Part shown: positions 53,761-64,000 of the stretch, one piece after another
Layout: every line of letters starts with the position of its first letter
How positions within the stretch are numbered: the first letter of the stretch is position 1
Origin: Acanthococcus lagerstroemiae
Taxonomy: Eukaryota > Arthropoda > Insecta > Hemiptera > Eriococcidae
Direction: 5' to 3'
DNA length: 64,000 nt
Assembly (NCBI GenBank): GCA_031841125.1
Contig: CM063113.1
Span: 26,991,312-27,055,311, forward strand
Made by a program: the position numbers and the translations under genes
Notes under the pieces: model-generated
Databases searched by the model: none
Told to the model about the DNA's origin: nothing
The model's input: the letters and a program-made list of their open reading frames with translations, nothing else

Positions 53761-53917
53761 TTACCGAGTACGAGAATGCTTCAAATTACGAACGATTTCC
53801 CAAGGCTTCTGCTCCTCGTTGATCCTTCGTAGTACAGCCAACTCGAATCGACGGTTGTCCCGCAACCAGTTGGTTTCATGCGTCGGAAATTGCACAGTAG
53901 TCACGTACAACCGAAAA
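53761..53917 (-). CDS. Putative terminal exon or small ORF, strand uncertain
   Basis: On the minus strand this reads a charged, protein-like tail (NWLRDNRRFELAVLRRINEE then QKPWEIVRNLKHSRTR) ending in TAA at 53761, with a possible acceptor (TTTATAAG) at 53918. The base composition is more GC-rich than its surroundings. The same minus frame stays open upstream to 54075 as a T-rich hydrophobic stretch. A competing plus-strand exon overlaps at 53721-53822. I do not recognise either product. Confidence 0.32.
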
Positions 53918-54904
53918 CTTATAAAATAGAATATAGGTACGAATACAAATTCAAAAACGGAAAAAAGAAGAAAGTAAAGTAAAACCGTCTTGCAGACGAA
54001 AAGACGAATAGTCAAACAAAATTGACAAAAACGAAAAACAAAGACGCTAATTTCTAGTATAAAATTCTTGGTCAAATTCGCGACACGTTAATCCGAACAC
54101 GGAAGTCGCGAACAATGTTTACAATAATACAGTTTTACTTTTCCGTTTTCTCGTTCTTTTTCAGACTAGATTAACCAACAACATAAAAAGGAACCATTAA
54201 ATTAATATAACTAACAAACGGTAACTCTTCACCAATATCGTATCTGAGTTTCGTTTTAACGAACTGAGGATTGAACGGGGCTGAAACGAGTGAGCGAAAG
54301 AAAGTGGGAGGGGGAGAGATCTTTCTAATAAAGCTGGATTTTGGGCCTACGACTGAGTCGAGATCTTCAGACGACATGGAGGTGACGGGGGAAAATATGG
54401 CAGAATAGAACAAAATAGGATTTTTGGGTCCATAGTGGTCAAAGTCCGGCAATGTCAAACACAAATCCACCGGTCAATAAGGTTCAGTCGTCAGGGTATC
54501 CGACTTTCGTGCACATTTACAGTCCGCTCGGGTCCCTTTGCCTCCCAACTTTGCTCTCTTAAACGATGGCCACTACGTTAAAATTATACAAACTCGACTA
54601 ACAAAATCCATTAATGTTAATATAAAATTACGAATTTTAGATACGTAACTATATACGAACAGAGAAAGAAATACAGAGATAGAAGAAAAGAGGGAGAGAG
54701 TGATAGAAGATAGAGGAAATTAATTGATCACACAATGAACTACGTCCTAATTCCATCACGAGTATGAAACGACGAAAAGTTATAATACAGAAAACGCATT
54801 TTTCTGATTTAACCGACGACGTCAAATATAAAAGAAAGTACACGAGGAGACGAAATGATAGAAATGATTGAATTTATGATCACAAGTATCCGTTTTCGCG
54901 CGCT

Positions 54905-54967
54905 TTACTGAGAAAACACAAATGCGTCCCCAGCTGGAAACTGTAGCGTGTGCTTATCCGCTAAAAT
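54905..54967 (-). CDS. Putative terminal exon, unidentified minus-strand gene
   Basis: On the minus strand a strong pyrimidine-rich acceptor (tttctttttcttttttccag) precedes 20 codons and a TAA at 54905-54907. The peptide is ILADKHTLQFPAGDAFVFSQ. The acceptor and codon composition look genuine. A linking exon to the 59236-59317 segment would need a length of 2 mod 3 and was not found. Confidence 0.4.
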   Translation of the reverse strand: MLADKHTLQFPAGDAFVFSQ

Positions 54968-55140
54968 CTGGAAAAAAGAAAAAGAAAATAAAATGACAAT
55001 TCTAACCGTTAATCGCATCTCCGAAGGACGTTATATGTATATTACAAACAACAGAGTGAAAAATTAATTTTGATAAATATCAACACCAGAACAATAATTA
55101 CAACAATAATACAAGTGTATATGCTTACTAATACTCACGA

Positions 55141-55570
55141 AGAGTGAAGAATTAGAAGGACTTATGAAGCATGTTAAAGGCGAAGAGAATCTCATTATGA
55201 TGGATGACTTGGAATGCTAGAGTTGGTGAAGGAAAATAGGGTAATACAGTTGGGGATTTTGGATTAGGAGTGAGGAATGAAAGAGGAAAGCGTTTGGTAT
55301 AGTTTTGTGCGAAGTATAATCTTGTCACAGAAAATACTAACTAAAAATCATTATATAGAAGAAGGTACGTACATGAAAGAATATCGACCACGAGGGTAGA
55401 TATCAAATTGTTTAAATAACAAAACAAAGTATTAGAAATCAATTTGTATTAGACTGTGAATCTTATCAAGGAGCCGATACTGACAGTGCTCATAACTTGT
55501 CAGTAAAGAAACGCAGAAAATATTAATATTAGAAGGAAATATGAAGAGGATACTGTATTAGGATTAGAGA
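55141..55570 (+). pseudogene. RTE-like LINE endonuclease remnant
   Basis: Across several frames: ELEGLMKHVKGEENLIMMDD, VGDFGLGVRNERGKRLV then a stop, FCAKYNLVTENT, YRRRY, and later GADTDSAHNL. These follow the order seen in RTE-type endonucleases (GDFNA-like, GxRNERGxRL, FCxxxxLxxxNT, YTW, GADxxSDHNL). Many stops and indels. Confidence 0.65.
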
Positions 55571-55725
55571 CTGAAATTACACAGGATTTCAACAGCGTGG
55601 AATATGGACGGATTCAGGGTATTCTCAAACATGAATTTTAATTTATTTAACTAATTTTTATTTCATTTTACAGCATACTGGTTAATCTCTTATATTGAAC
55701 ACATGTTGGACTCTATTCCCCAATA

Positions 55726-55990
55726 TTAGCCCATATCTGGGCAAATGCCTCTACACATACTTTCCATGTTTTCCTCTCCCGTGCTTCTCTTCCCCAAGTT
55801 GGTCCCCATTTCCTGAACTATCTCGTCTCTCCATCTTGTTTGTGGTCTTCCCCTGTTGCGCTTCACTTCCCTTGGTATCAAGTTCACAACTTTCCTCCCC
55901 ATCAGTCCTCTTGCGTAATTACATGTCCCGCATATTTTGCTTTTAGCTTTTTGATCGTGTATCTTATGCCTTTTAGTCCGGATTTTCCCC
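55726..55990 (-). pseudogene. RTE-like LINE C-terminal fragment
   Basis: The minus strand reads LIPREVKRNRGRPQTRWRDE followed by I and an MCRGICPDMG end. R-G-R-P-x-T-R-W-x-D-x-I is the usual C-terminal motif of RTE-type ORFs. It is opposite in strand to the 55141-55570 fragment. Confidence 0.65.
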
Positions 55991-56097
55991 TGACTTCCGA
56001 ATTTTTGATTTTGTCCAGCTTTTTGATTCCTAAAATACTTCGTACCATTGCTCATCCGGAAGACTGAATTTTTTCCACACTCGCTTTTATTGCCACC

Positions 56098-57245
56098 CAT
56101 AAGTTGGTCAAAATACGACTTTAGCTCAATTTTGACAAAGGAATTTGAATTCGCCTCGAAAAATTGAGTAATTAACCCCAGCGCCGACACCGAAGCTCTA
56201 CGAAAATTTTTTGCCCGAAAAAAGACATGATGCCATAGTATGGAAAAATTCGAAAAATTCGAAAAAATCAAAAATTTTCTTTTAAAGACTGTTTTTGACT
56301 CAATTTTTCACGCAGAGTTCAGATTCAGTGTTGAAATTTGGCGGAGACGCTCCGTTCCCGAGATACACTCGAGAATGTTGGCGAAGTTTGTCAAAAAAAA
56401 GACTTTAGCTCAATTTTGACAACGGATATGAATTCGCCTCGAAAATTTTTTGCCCGAAAAAAGACATGATGTATAGTATGGAAAAATTGTCAAAATTCGA
56501 AAAAATCAAAAATTTTCATTTAAAGACTGTTTTTGACTCAATTTTTCACACCGAGTTCAAATTCAGTGTTTAAATTAGGCGGCGACGCTCCATTCCCGAC
56601 ATACACCTGAAAATGTTGCCGAAATTTGTCAAAATATGACTTTAGCTCAATATTGACGACGGATTTGAATTCGTCTCAAAAAATTTAGTACTTAACCCCA
56701 GCGTCGACGCCGAGGCTCTCCGAAAATTTCTTTGTCCGAAAAAAGACATATAATATTTTTATGTATAGTATGGAGAAATTTTCAAAATTCGAAAAAATCA
56801 AAAATGTTCTTTAAAGACTTTTTTCGACTCAATTTTTCACGCCGAGTTTAAATTCAGCGTTCAAATTTGACGGCGACGCTCCATTCCCGAGATACACTTG
56901 AAAATGTGAAAAAAAGAGGGTCAAAAAATGAGGTTAGCTCAATTTTGACGACGGATTTGAATTCGTCTCAAAAAATTGAGTACTTAACCCCAGCGCCGTG
57001 TGCCGAAGCTCTCCGAAACATTTTTTGCCCGAAATAGCATTATGTACATTTCAAAATTCGAAAATATGTAAAATTTTCATTTAAAGACTGTTTTCGACTC
57101 AATTTTTCACGCAGAGTTCAGATTCAGTGTTCAAATTTGGCGGCGACACTCCGTTCCGTTCCCGAGATACACTCGAAAATGTTGGCGAAATTTGTCAAAA
57201 AATGCCTTTATTTTAATTAGTCTCCAAAAATTGAGTAATTAACCC
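56098..57245 (-). repeat. Inverted array of the same satellite family
   Basis: Five degenerate units in the opposite orientation to 8478-16335, with the landmark TTTAGCTCAATTTTGAC near 56118, 56402, 56639, 56932 and about 57206. Spacing is 237-293 bp, because the AT-rich segment present in the left array is lacking. The core motifs (gcgccgac, cccgagatacact, gacatgatg) are shared. Confidence 0.85.
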
Positions 57246-57249
57246 ATTT

Positions 57250-59230
57250 CCTCACTTCCACTAATTCTATTGTATCCCATTTTATTTTTTCTGTCTCATT
57301 TTCAAATTCGTACTATCAGTCTTACCCTACATTCCCCTGCAATTATAAATACAATAAATTCAGACCTTTTTTGCATTTTCTTCTCGTTCTTCTTCCTATA
57401 AAACAGGTGTGTAAGTATTACAGCTTTTTCCCTCTCACGATGGCTGCCTCCCGTCGTGGGTGAAATGAATAATAATACTAATATACAAACTATCTAGTGG
57501 CGGGTTATTCTGTACTTTTAAATTAGAAAATTCAATTCGAAGAGGGGTGTAGATCCGCCTATGGTGTGGAGGTATAATGGACTAAAACAAAGGAGGGAAT
57601 ATTAAAGTCAGCAGAAGAAAATCTAGGTAAAACTAGGAGGAAATCCTCAGAAAGATGGATAAACGAAGAAAATATAAGAATGTAAACGACAGAGTAGATT
57701 AGCTTATCAAAGTTTAAGGAATGTAATGAAGAGAGAGGGTAAAAAGGCAAAGGAGAAGTAGATGACAGAAAAAGGTGATAAGATAAAAGAGTTTACGAAT
57801 AAAAGACAAATAGACTTGGCATATAGAAAAGTAAAATTGGAGTTTGGAGAAAGAGGGAAGGAAGAAAGCAAGTAATATAACAAATAAGGAGGGAGAGTCT
57901 ATTTGTTGCAGGGGACAGGGAAAGAAGCAGGTATGTCACATTTTTGACAAAATTGAGTTACTAGTATCGTTAGAACGGGTGTAATGAGCAGAAGTAGCTG
58001 AGCCAGGGTACGAAACTTGAATGGATGCCACAGTTCGAGAACAACAGGTATCAAAATTCATGTACAGATAAGGAACCACGTATGTAAACTAACTGGGGAG
58101 TCATCTTCCAAACTGAGCTACTCTCCTTAATCAAAATTTTCAGGAAACACATTAAATGTTTTGAGGAGGCCAGGTTGTGAGATAGAAAAATGATTCCTGA
58201 TTTAGAATGTTGATTATACTGTCACTCACAAGGTTGAGAAATGAAAAACTTCAAAAAAATACCACATCAGGAGTAATTTCCCCGCAAAGAAGAAAAAATG
58301 ATAGGAATAGAGCTCAACGTTAGTATGGAAAAAGTATTATTTTGTAAACAAACTGCGACTTCTTAGAAAACATAAACTGTGTTAGATACGACAGTCGGGC
58401 ATGTGATTATCAGTGCAGCCATATATGGAGCATCATAATCCATCAAAAAGCGAAAAATCGTGTTGTTTTTTTTTTTTGGGGGGGGGGGGGGAATAGTTTA
58501 GTTTGGAATATGGCTTTTCAATTGTTTTTCATTTTTCTCGCTTCACCACAAAAGTGACTTATCTGCTTCTTTCCCTGTAGGACCTTTCATTTACACAGCT
58601 AAAGGAAAAGTGAAAAGGTGGGTAGAGTATGTAGAAGGATTGTACAGGGTGTCTCTTTTGCAATGCACACCCCCTTTCCATGGTAAGTGGGCAACCTACC
58701 CCGAAAATACGTAGATATGTCTGCATACTCTCACATTTGAAATGACAGTTACGGTCAAATTTTAAAAGTTTTCTACTCGTATCTTTGAAATTCTTTTCCC
58801 TTCTCACGAAGGAAATAGACAGAAAAATGGTACCAGGTGGTCAGAATTAGTTCAACAGGGTGTTCATAAAATCAATTTTAGTACAAATTATATCAGAAAA
58901 TTTTCACATTTTTTCAATGTACCGTGAAACTTGCCCTCTTAAGCTACTGTTTTTTTTATTTGCAATAGACTGTACACTGAATTTCCCATAAAAAAAGTTC
59001 ATTAGCAATTTTCTTGTATCTGGATTAGAACAGCTCAAAATGGAGTTCAAGATATCCCCAGTAAGAATTATTACTTTTTAACAAAGATGCACAGACCTTA
59101 TGAAGATAATAATCATCATCTTCAGCTATTTTGCCACTTCACAGAGTTATATATCGTTCACGGGGCTCATTCACCTCCCTCCTTTCATCAATTTACCCCA
59201 TCGAATATCAAATTTGGTCTAGAATACATC
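57250..59230. other. No recognised gene
   Basis: Purine-rich sequence (57560-57930), a T11/G13 homopolymer junction at 58468-58491, and a segment beginning cagggtgtctc near 58647 that may be a TE end. No supported coding exon. A linking exon of the putative minus-strand gene could lie here undetected. Confidence 0.4.
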
Positions 59231-59235
59231 CTTAC

Positions 59236-59317
59236 CAGCATCCTCTTCAGCCATAGAAGAAATATCGTCGTTGTCTGTGGAATGTCTGCTCGATCTGGAA
59301 TTCTGTTTCGATAGCGA
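59236..59317 (-). CDS. Putative internal exon, Ser-rich, unidentified minus-strand gene
   Basis: The minus-strand acceptor CTTTATGTTGCAG (59318) and donor G|gtaagg flank 27 codons plus one base. The frame reads SLSKQNSRSSRHSTDNDDIS followed by SMAEEDA, a typical disordered Ser/Asp-rich linker. It can follow the 60529-60633 exon directly in phase 0. The plus strand is also open here with plausible sites, so the strand assignment rests mainly on the donor and acceptor quality and on the neighbouring minus exon. Confidence 0.42.
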
Positions 59318-59829
59318 CTGCAACATAAAGGAAAATTTCTCTCAATTAACTGTTCGATTCGACTGCAGCCACAATGAACTGCCAACACGCTTTCCTCAAC
59401 GTTCAATCCACTGTCAAATACGAGTAGCACATCGCGGTCATTTGGGTAAGTGACATGGATACGAATCAACTGGAGGTGAAGTTGAGTTTCAAACCCGCTA
59501 AGATGCTTGAACTCAGTGGCGGATCTAGAAATTTTGTAAGGAGGGTGCTTTGAAAATAAAACTTTTTCCACCTTCGCCCCCTAAAAAATCGAGATGGATG
59601 TCATTTGAAATAGGTTCTGAAGAAAAGTTTCATAATGTGATTAAATCGTTTCAAAATGAACATTGTAGACTGCAGTGCTGCAGATACTCAAAAACAGGAG
59701 AAAAACTTGAAACTCAAGCGTTTTTTTTCTTCTTCGGCCCGAAGGGAGGTATCCGAACCTCCAAAACACCCCCCATAGATCTGCCACTGCTTAAACTTGC
59801 GGTGCTCTTAACCACGATTGACTTTTTAA

Positions 59830-60200
59830 CGTTGCCGACCTTTTGTGCACATAGTTTTTGTTGTATATTATATGGTTACACTATTTCCTGCATAGCACGA
59901 TGCGAGCGTCTTAGAACCGTCTTTTGTTTCCTGCATCCCCGCATATCCGGTATGTAATCTTTTCGAAATCACGTTCTTCTTTTTATTCCCATGACTCACT
60001 CTCCTTTTTCTCCTTCGATCGGCCAGGCAGAACATCAGTTGAGTTAAAGTTTATGTTTCAGCACTCTCGGGCAGATCTGTATATACTATCTACCGATCGA
60101 TCAACACACGAACTTCCTCTACTCTCCGGTTTCTTTTGATTTCGTATGCCTTCACCCCGGTCCGGACTAGACACTTCTCTCTCGCAAAACTCGATAAATC
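59830..60200 (+). repeat. Dispersed duplicate, copy 1
   Basis: Blocks gcacgatgcgagcgtctt, cgttcttctttttattccca, actcactctcctttt and ggtccggactagacacttc recur in the same order at 61215-61400 and 63195-63245. Confidence 0.6.
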
Positions 60201-60528
60201 CACAAACTCCTCAATCCATATTATTTGTTTTTGCATCAGTGCTAACTGCCACACTGGTCCACACGCCCGCTTCCATGATCAGTTGAGGTGGAGGTAAGGT
60301 GCTATACTAGAGATACATTCCCCTCCCCCTGAACATTCGTACATCGCCAATTTTCGCCACTTACAAGGGGACAGAAGTTCACTTGCAAGTATAAACCTAT
60401 TCTGGACTTTACAGAAAACGTCAAATAGGACAAGCGCTGTGCGGAATAGCGTTTTCCTCGCTCTTTGGATAAGTTCTTAAGTCAACTACGACACTCCAGG
60501 TGCATAAATTACGCGAGGAGATACTCAC

Positions 60529-60633
60529 GTGCATGTGTCTACGAGTCCGCGGAGGCGATTTCTTGTTCCACAATGCTTTCAATTGGTCGAAATGTTGAGA
60601 TTGAGCTAACGCTGCTTGTTCCGGTCCCAAGCC
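60529..60633 (-). CDS. Putative internal exon of an unidentified minus-strand gene
   Basis: On the minus strand an acceptor (GAAATTACAG at 60634) precedes 35 open codons, and a consensus donor (gtgagtat) follows CAC at 60529. The peptide starts GLGPEQAALAQSQHFDQLKA and continues with the basic segment WNKKSPPRTRRHMH, a composition typical of real coding sequence. The exon keeps phase 0 at both ends. I do not recognise the family. The plus-strand reading is broken by stops and lacks matching splice sites. Confidence 0.5.
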
Positions 60634-61204
60634 CTGTAATTTCAAAATTCATTTTCGTTACACAAAAAGAGATAGATGATGGCTATCCGCAAGTCTCATC
60701 AATTAGTCTGGTCAGTATTATTAGTCTTACCAATCAATTTTTGATAAAGAACAAGACAGAATAAAAAAATGTATACTTGAAAAAATACAGAATTCACAGA
60801 AAAGACGTCAGTACTAGAGGGACAGAAACGAGAGAAACTATGACAATAATAATATATGAGAAACCAAAACGACAGATAACTTGTTAAAACAGAACCGCAG
60901 CTGGTAAGTTATTTATTTTTACTAATTAATTTCATTTTTTTTATTTATTTGAGGGAAGGGAGAGGGCAGGCCGGTGTAGACAGCAAAAATGACGAATAAA
61001 TAAAAGTTTCCGTTGAAACCTAAAAAAAGAAACAAACAAAAAGAGGTTGCCATCTTCAAATTTCACTGGCTGGCTATTAGAATTTGTTGAGTGCGGACTT
61101 TTCGATCGACACGAGGGAGAGAAGGAGGAATGGAGATTTAATCTCCACTCCGTCACTAAAGTTTGCGGAGACCTTCTCCTCGCGAATGTACATTTTTGTA
61201 TAAA

Positions 61205-61430
61205 CCGTCCGTCCTCCCTCGCTACTTTTTGTATAGTACGATGCAAACGTCTTCTGCATTCCTGTACATCAGGGATCTACATGACCTTTTCAAAACCATG
61301 TTCTTTTTATTCTCACGATTCACTCTCCTTTTACTACCTCGATCCGCCAGGTAGGACATTCGTTCAATTACTCTACGTTTTAGATGTTTTAGCTCTTTTG
61401 ATTAGATCTGTTTCTGCGCTATTTCTACAT
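61205..61430 (+). repeat. Dispersed duplicate, copy 2 (first part)
   Basis: Matches 59860-60060. The remainder of the copy (ggtctggactaaacacttc) resumes near 63220, after a minisatellite and the R1-like LINE. Confidence 0.55.
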
Positions 61431-61499
61431 ACTCTTGTTTTTTGCATGGATATGTCTTTTTGCTGTCTCTCAACGAAAAATGTATGCCACGTTTGACCG

Positions 61500-61645
61500 A
61501 CCGACTAACCGACCGACCGACCGACTGACCAACCAACCGACACAATCAACTGACACGACTGATAAACCAACTGACATGACCAATTGGACAAGACTAATTG
61601 ACACAGCTGACTGACAAGACCGACCAACACAACCGACACCAAGAA
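61500..61645 (+). repeat. Minisatellite of CCGACCGAC / CAACTGACA units
   Basis: Short head-to-tail units that start as perfect ccga repeats and grade into acaagac-cgaccaac variants. No coding potential. Confidence 0.75.
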
Positions 61646-61879
61646 CAGCAATGCGTGACGAGAATGGCCGACTAGTGCCGAGAATGTTATAATGATGACA
61701 TCATCAAAGCAATTGTTGCTTCATGATATTCGCTGGTGTATATATTTTATTCATTCCACTGTGCGTCGACTTAGAGCCGTACCGACGGGGAGGGGGGAGG
61801 AATGTGGGTCAGAAAAACAATGGGTTGAGACGGAGACGAAGGCGGATCTGTGACTAATTATACCCCTAGTACTCAGATC

Positions 61880-63056
61880 TCAAAAAAATTCATCTCAATC
61901 GCAACTCTCCCTCAAAACATACAAAAAAGAATTTCAGCAAGAAATGGAAGGTAAAATAAAGGCGGAGGGAGAAAAGCTGAAATATTTAGGATTAGTCTTA
62001 GACCCAAACTTGACCTATAAGAAGCATATAGACTACATTACAAACAAGATTAAAAAACTCTATAATAAAATCAGAGCTCTATATGGCAACACATATGGAA
62101 TGGACCCCCAAAAAAGAGAAATTATATATAACGCACTTTTTCGCTCTATAACTGAATATGGATCCCTAGCATATTTTGATAAATTAGGGAAATCAGAAAT
62201 AAAAAAGTTAAAATCGCTTCAAAGAACAATATTAATAGGAGTAATATCTACGTATAGAACAGTCTCACATACTGCCACATATGTAATAGCCGGAGTGACA
62301 CCAATAGACCTACAACTAAAACAAATCAATAGAATAAAAAGAATTAAAGCAGAAGCGAGAACCAGAAAATTTACAGAAAAGCAATTACGAGTAAAATAAA
62401 AAATAAAAAGGAAGTAAAACAAGAAACAAATAAAATACGGCAAGAACAATATAGCACAGAGAAGACAGGAAGAAGAACGGCAAAACTGATTCCTTACATA
62501 GAAGAGACTAAAAAATAAAAATGTAAAATCTAACTATTTCCTAACACAATATCTCACCGGACATGGTAATTTTGCAACATATCTACAGAAATATAAAATC
62601 ACAGATAACAGTTTTTGTAAGGAATGTAATAAATGTGAAGATAGTCCGGATCACGCTTTCATAGAATGTAAAAATTTTAATCAAATCTGAACAAAACATA
62701 ATATCACAGCGGAGATCTTAGGAAAATGTTTACAAGAAAAAGAAAGCCATGTCAAAATAAACATATTTGTGAAAGAAATATTGAAAACCAAAAAAGATAT
62801 TCAGTAACGCTCTGTCCAATGTAACGCCAAAAAAAAGAAAAAAAGAAAAAAAAGAAAAAAAAAGAGGGGTGTAAACGTATAGTGTATACCTACTATAAGC
62901 TCGTGTATAAGTGGATTGGTAAATAGATGTATTGTATAGTATACACGTAAGAACTCAATCAGATCTCGCCAGAGCGATAAACTGATTGTAAAAGCACTGA
63001 AGAGATCTGTTGTCTGTATAAATATGTTGTGTCAATAAATTTAATAAATAAATAAA
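61880..63056 (+). mobile_element. R1-like LINE, 3' end only
   Basis: 61944-62399 encodes the region after the RT core (LKYLGLVLDPNLTYKKHIDY, ITEYGSLAYFD, YRTVSHTATYVIAGVTPIDL). After a stop and frame change, 62540-62700 encodes FLTQYLTGHGNFATYLQKYK and a Cys/His knuckle FCKECNK...DHAFIECKNF. A-V-x-G-x-x-P-(L/I)-D-L and the LTGHG...C-x2-C...H-x4-C motifs are characteristic of R1/LOA-type LINEs. The 3' end is a TAAATAAATAAA-type tail at 63030-63056. Heavily 5'-truncated. Confidence 0.8.
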
Positions 63057-63289
63057 ATCCCCCCCCCCCTACTGAACTCCTGGGTACGGCCCTGCGTCGA
63101 CTGAATGAATGGAATGTGTTTGATAGCTATAAGACATAACCATGTACAACCATGTACTGAAGTATCTGCATGCAGTTTAGATACTCTTTACGTTTTTTTT
63201 TATTCGGAATGCCCTCGCTGCGGTCTGGACTAAACACTTCACTCCTATAACTCCTAAAAGACCTGCAAGTTTTAAACAAAAAGGACCAA

Positions 63290-63860
63290 AGGTACTAAAT
63301 TTGACAAAAAATTATCAATCTGACCACCAACTGCCAATGTGATAACAACTTGCCAATATTTTATTAAAATTTTCAACATTTTATGACAAATTGCCAACCA
63401 TTCAACAACGAATTACCAAAATTTAACAATAAACACCTAACTGGACAACAAACAGTTAATTTAGTGACAAATGGTCAATCTAGCAGTTGCCAATTCAACG
63501 ACATATTGTCAACATTGACAAAAGGTTGCCAATTCAACAACAAATAGTCAATTGAACGACAAATTGTTGATTTAATAACATATATTCAATGACATCTACC
63601 AATGTGACGACTTATTAATTTAACAACAAACTGTCACACTGACAATAAGTTACCAAAAACTGACAACAAATTGCCGACATTTAACAATACATTTTCCACA
63701 TTTGCCAACAAACTGACATTAGAAACTGCCAATTAATTTAACTACATTTAGCAAATATTGAGGGCATACTGTTAACACTTATCAATAATTTTTATATATT
63801 TTTTTAATTTGACCAGAAACTGCCAATGATGACAAACTGTTATCTTGATGACTAAAATTA
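63290..63860 (+). repeat. Degenerate minisatellite of CAACAAATTGCCAATTTGA type
   Basis: Irregular units of about 20-23 bases built on acaa-ttgccaa-tt(t)gac. Diverged, but visible over nearly 600 bases. No coding potential. Confidence 0.65.
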
Positions 63861-64000
63861 AAATAATAGGCGAAAAAACAATATTGAGGTAAGTCAATGT
63901 TTGCAGTTGAACGTTTGTAATCTGAATTTTAGGTGTCAATCCTACTGAGTTTATGCCAAATTAGCGATCCCACAAACTTCTCTTTTTATACTTCATCCAA

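Noticed and set aside
54171..54470. 99-codon minus-strand frame
   Set aside because: No splice context or familiar motif; it lies where a 3' UTR of the putative minus gene would be.
58640..58870. TIR element starting cagggtgtctc / cagggtgttc
   Set aside because: Both motifs face the same way and no inverted partner or target duplication was seen.
59188..59571. 127-codon minus-strand frame as a single exon
   Set aside because: The frame differs from the spliced 59236-59317 exon reading and contains no recognisable domain.

Overview
This is eukaryotic nuclear DNA, almost certainly from an insect. The evidence is a spliced unc-76/FEZ gene with canonical GT-AG introns, a BEL/Pao retrotransposon, Jockey/CR1-like, RTE-like and R1-like LINE remains, hAT-type elements, and AT-rich, repeat-loaded non-coding DNA. 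A sap-feeding hemipteran would fit, but nothing here proves the order. There is no bacterial, plasmid or CRISPR content. Most of the short open frames in the window are chance frames in repeats or antisense shadows. Host genes: the plus strand carries the 3' part of unc-76 (FEZ family kinesin-1 cargo adaptor, axonal transport) as seven coding exons between 18177 and 46581, together 268 codons and a stop. The N-terminal exon or exons were not found. Introns of 16.6, 6.2 and 4.2 kb are packed with transposons. Facing it on the minus strand, between about 53.7 and 60.7 kb, are small exon-like segments with good splice sites that suggest a second, unidentified gene. The two genes would converge on a 5.6 kb satellite array. 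Layout: 1-8.3 kb holds no recognised gene, but contains a large foldback (about 1.6-4.6 kb), a 246-bp TIR element and CpG-rich patches. 8.3-16.3 kb has a SINE-like tRNA-derived head, then four units of a 511-bp satellite interrupted by a BEL/Pao element with an open 1750-codon ORF on the minus strand. 18.4-21.3 kb is a cluster of nested inverted-repeat elements. 21.4-27.8 kb holds two Jockey/CR1-like LINEs lying tail to tail and an RTE-like remnant. 28.4-31.3 kb is a degenerate tandem array with an inserted hAT-like MITE. 31.7-34.6 kb holds a hAT relic with an 8-bp target duplication and a nested 237-bp palindromic MITE. 35.4-39.2 kb is a large inverted repeat built of minisatellite units. 42.2-45.6 kb holds further MITEs and a 17-bp minisatellite. 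47.6-53.3 kb is a 274/336-bp alternating satellite, one stretch of which looks like unpolished sequence. 55-57.2 kb has RTE fragments and an inverted copy of the 511-bp satellite family. 61.5-63.9 kb has an R1-like LINE 3' end and minisatellites. The only gene product with a confident host function is Unc-76. The window is otherwise a dense record of transposon-into-repeat insertions, several of them datable relative to one another by nesting.
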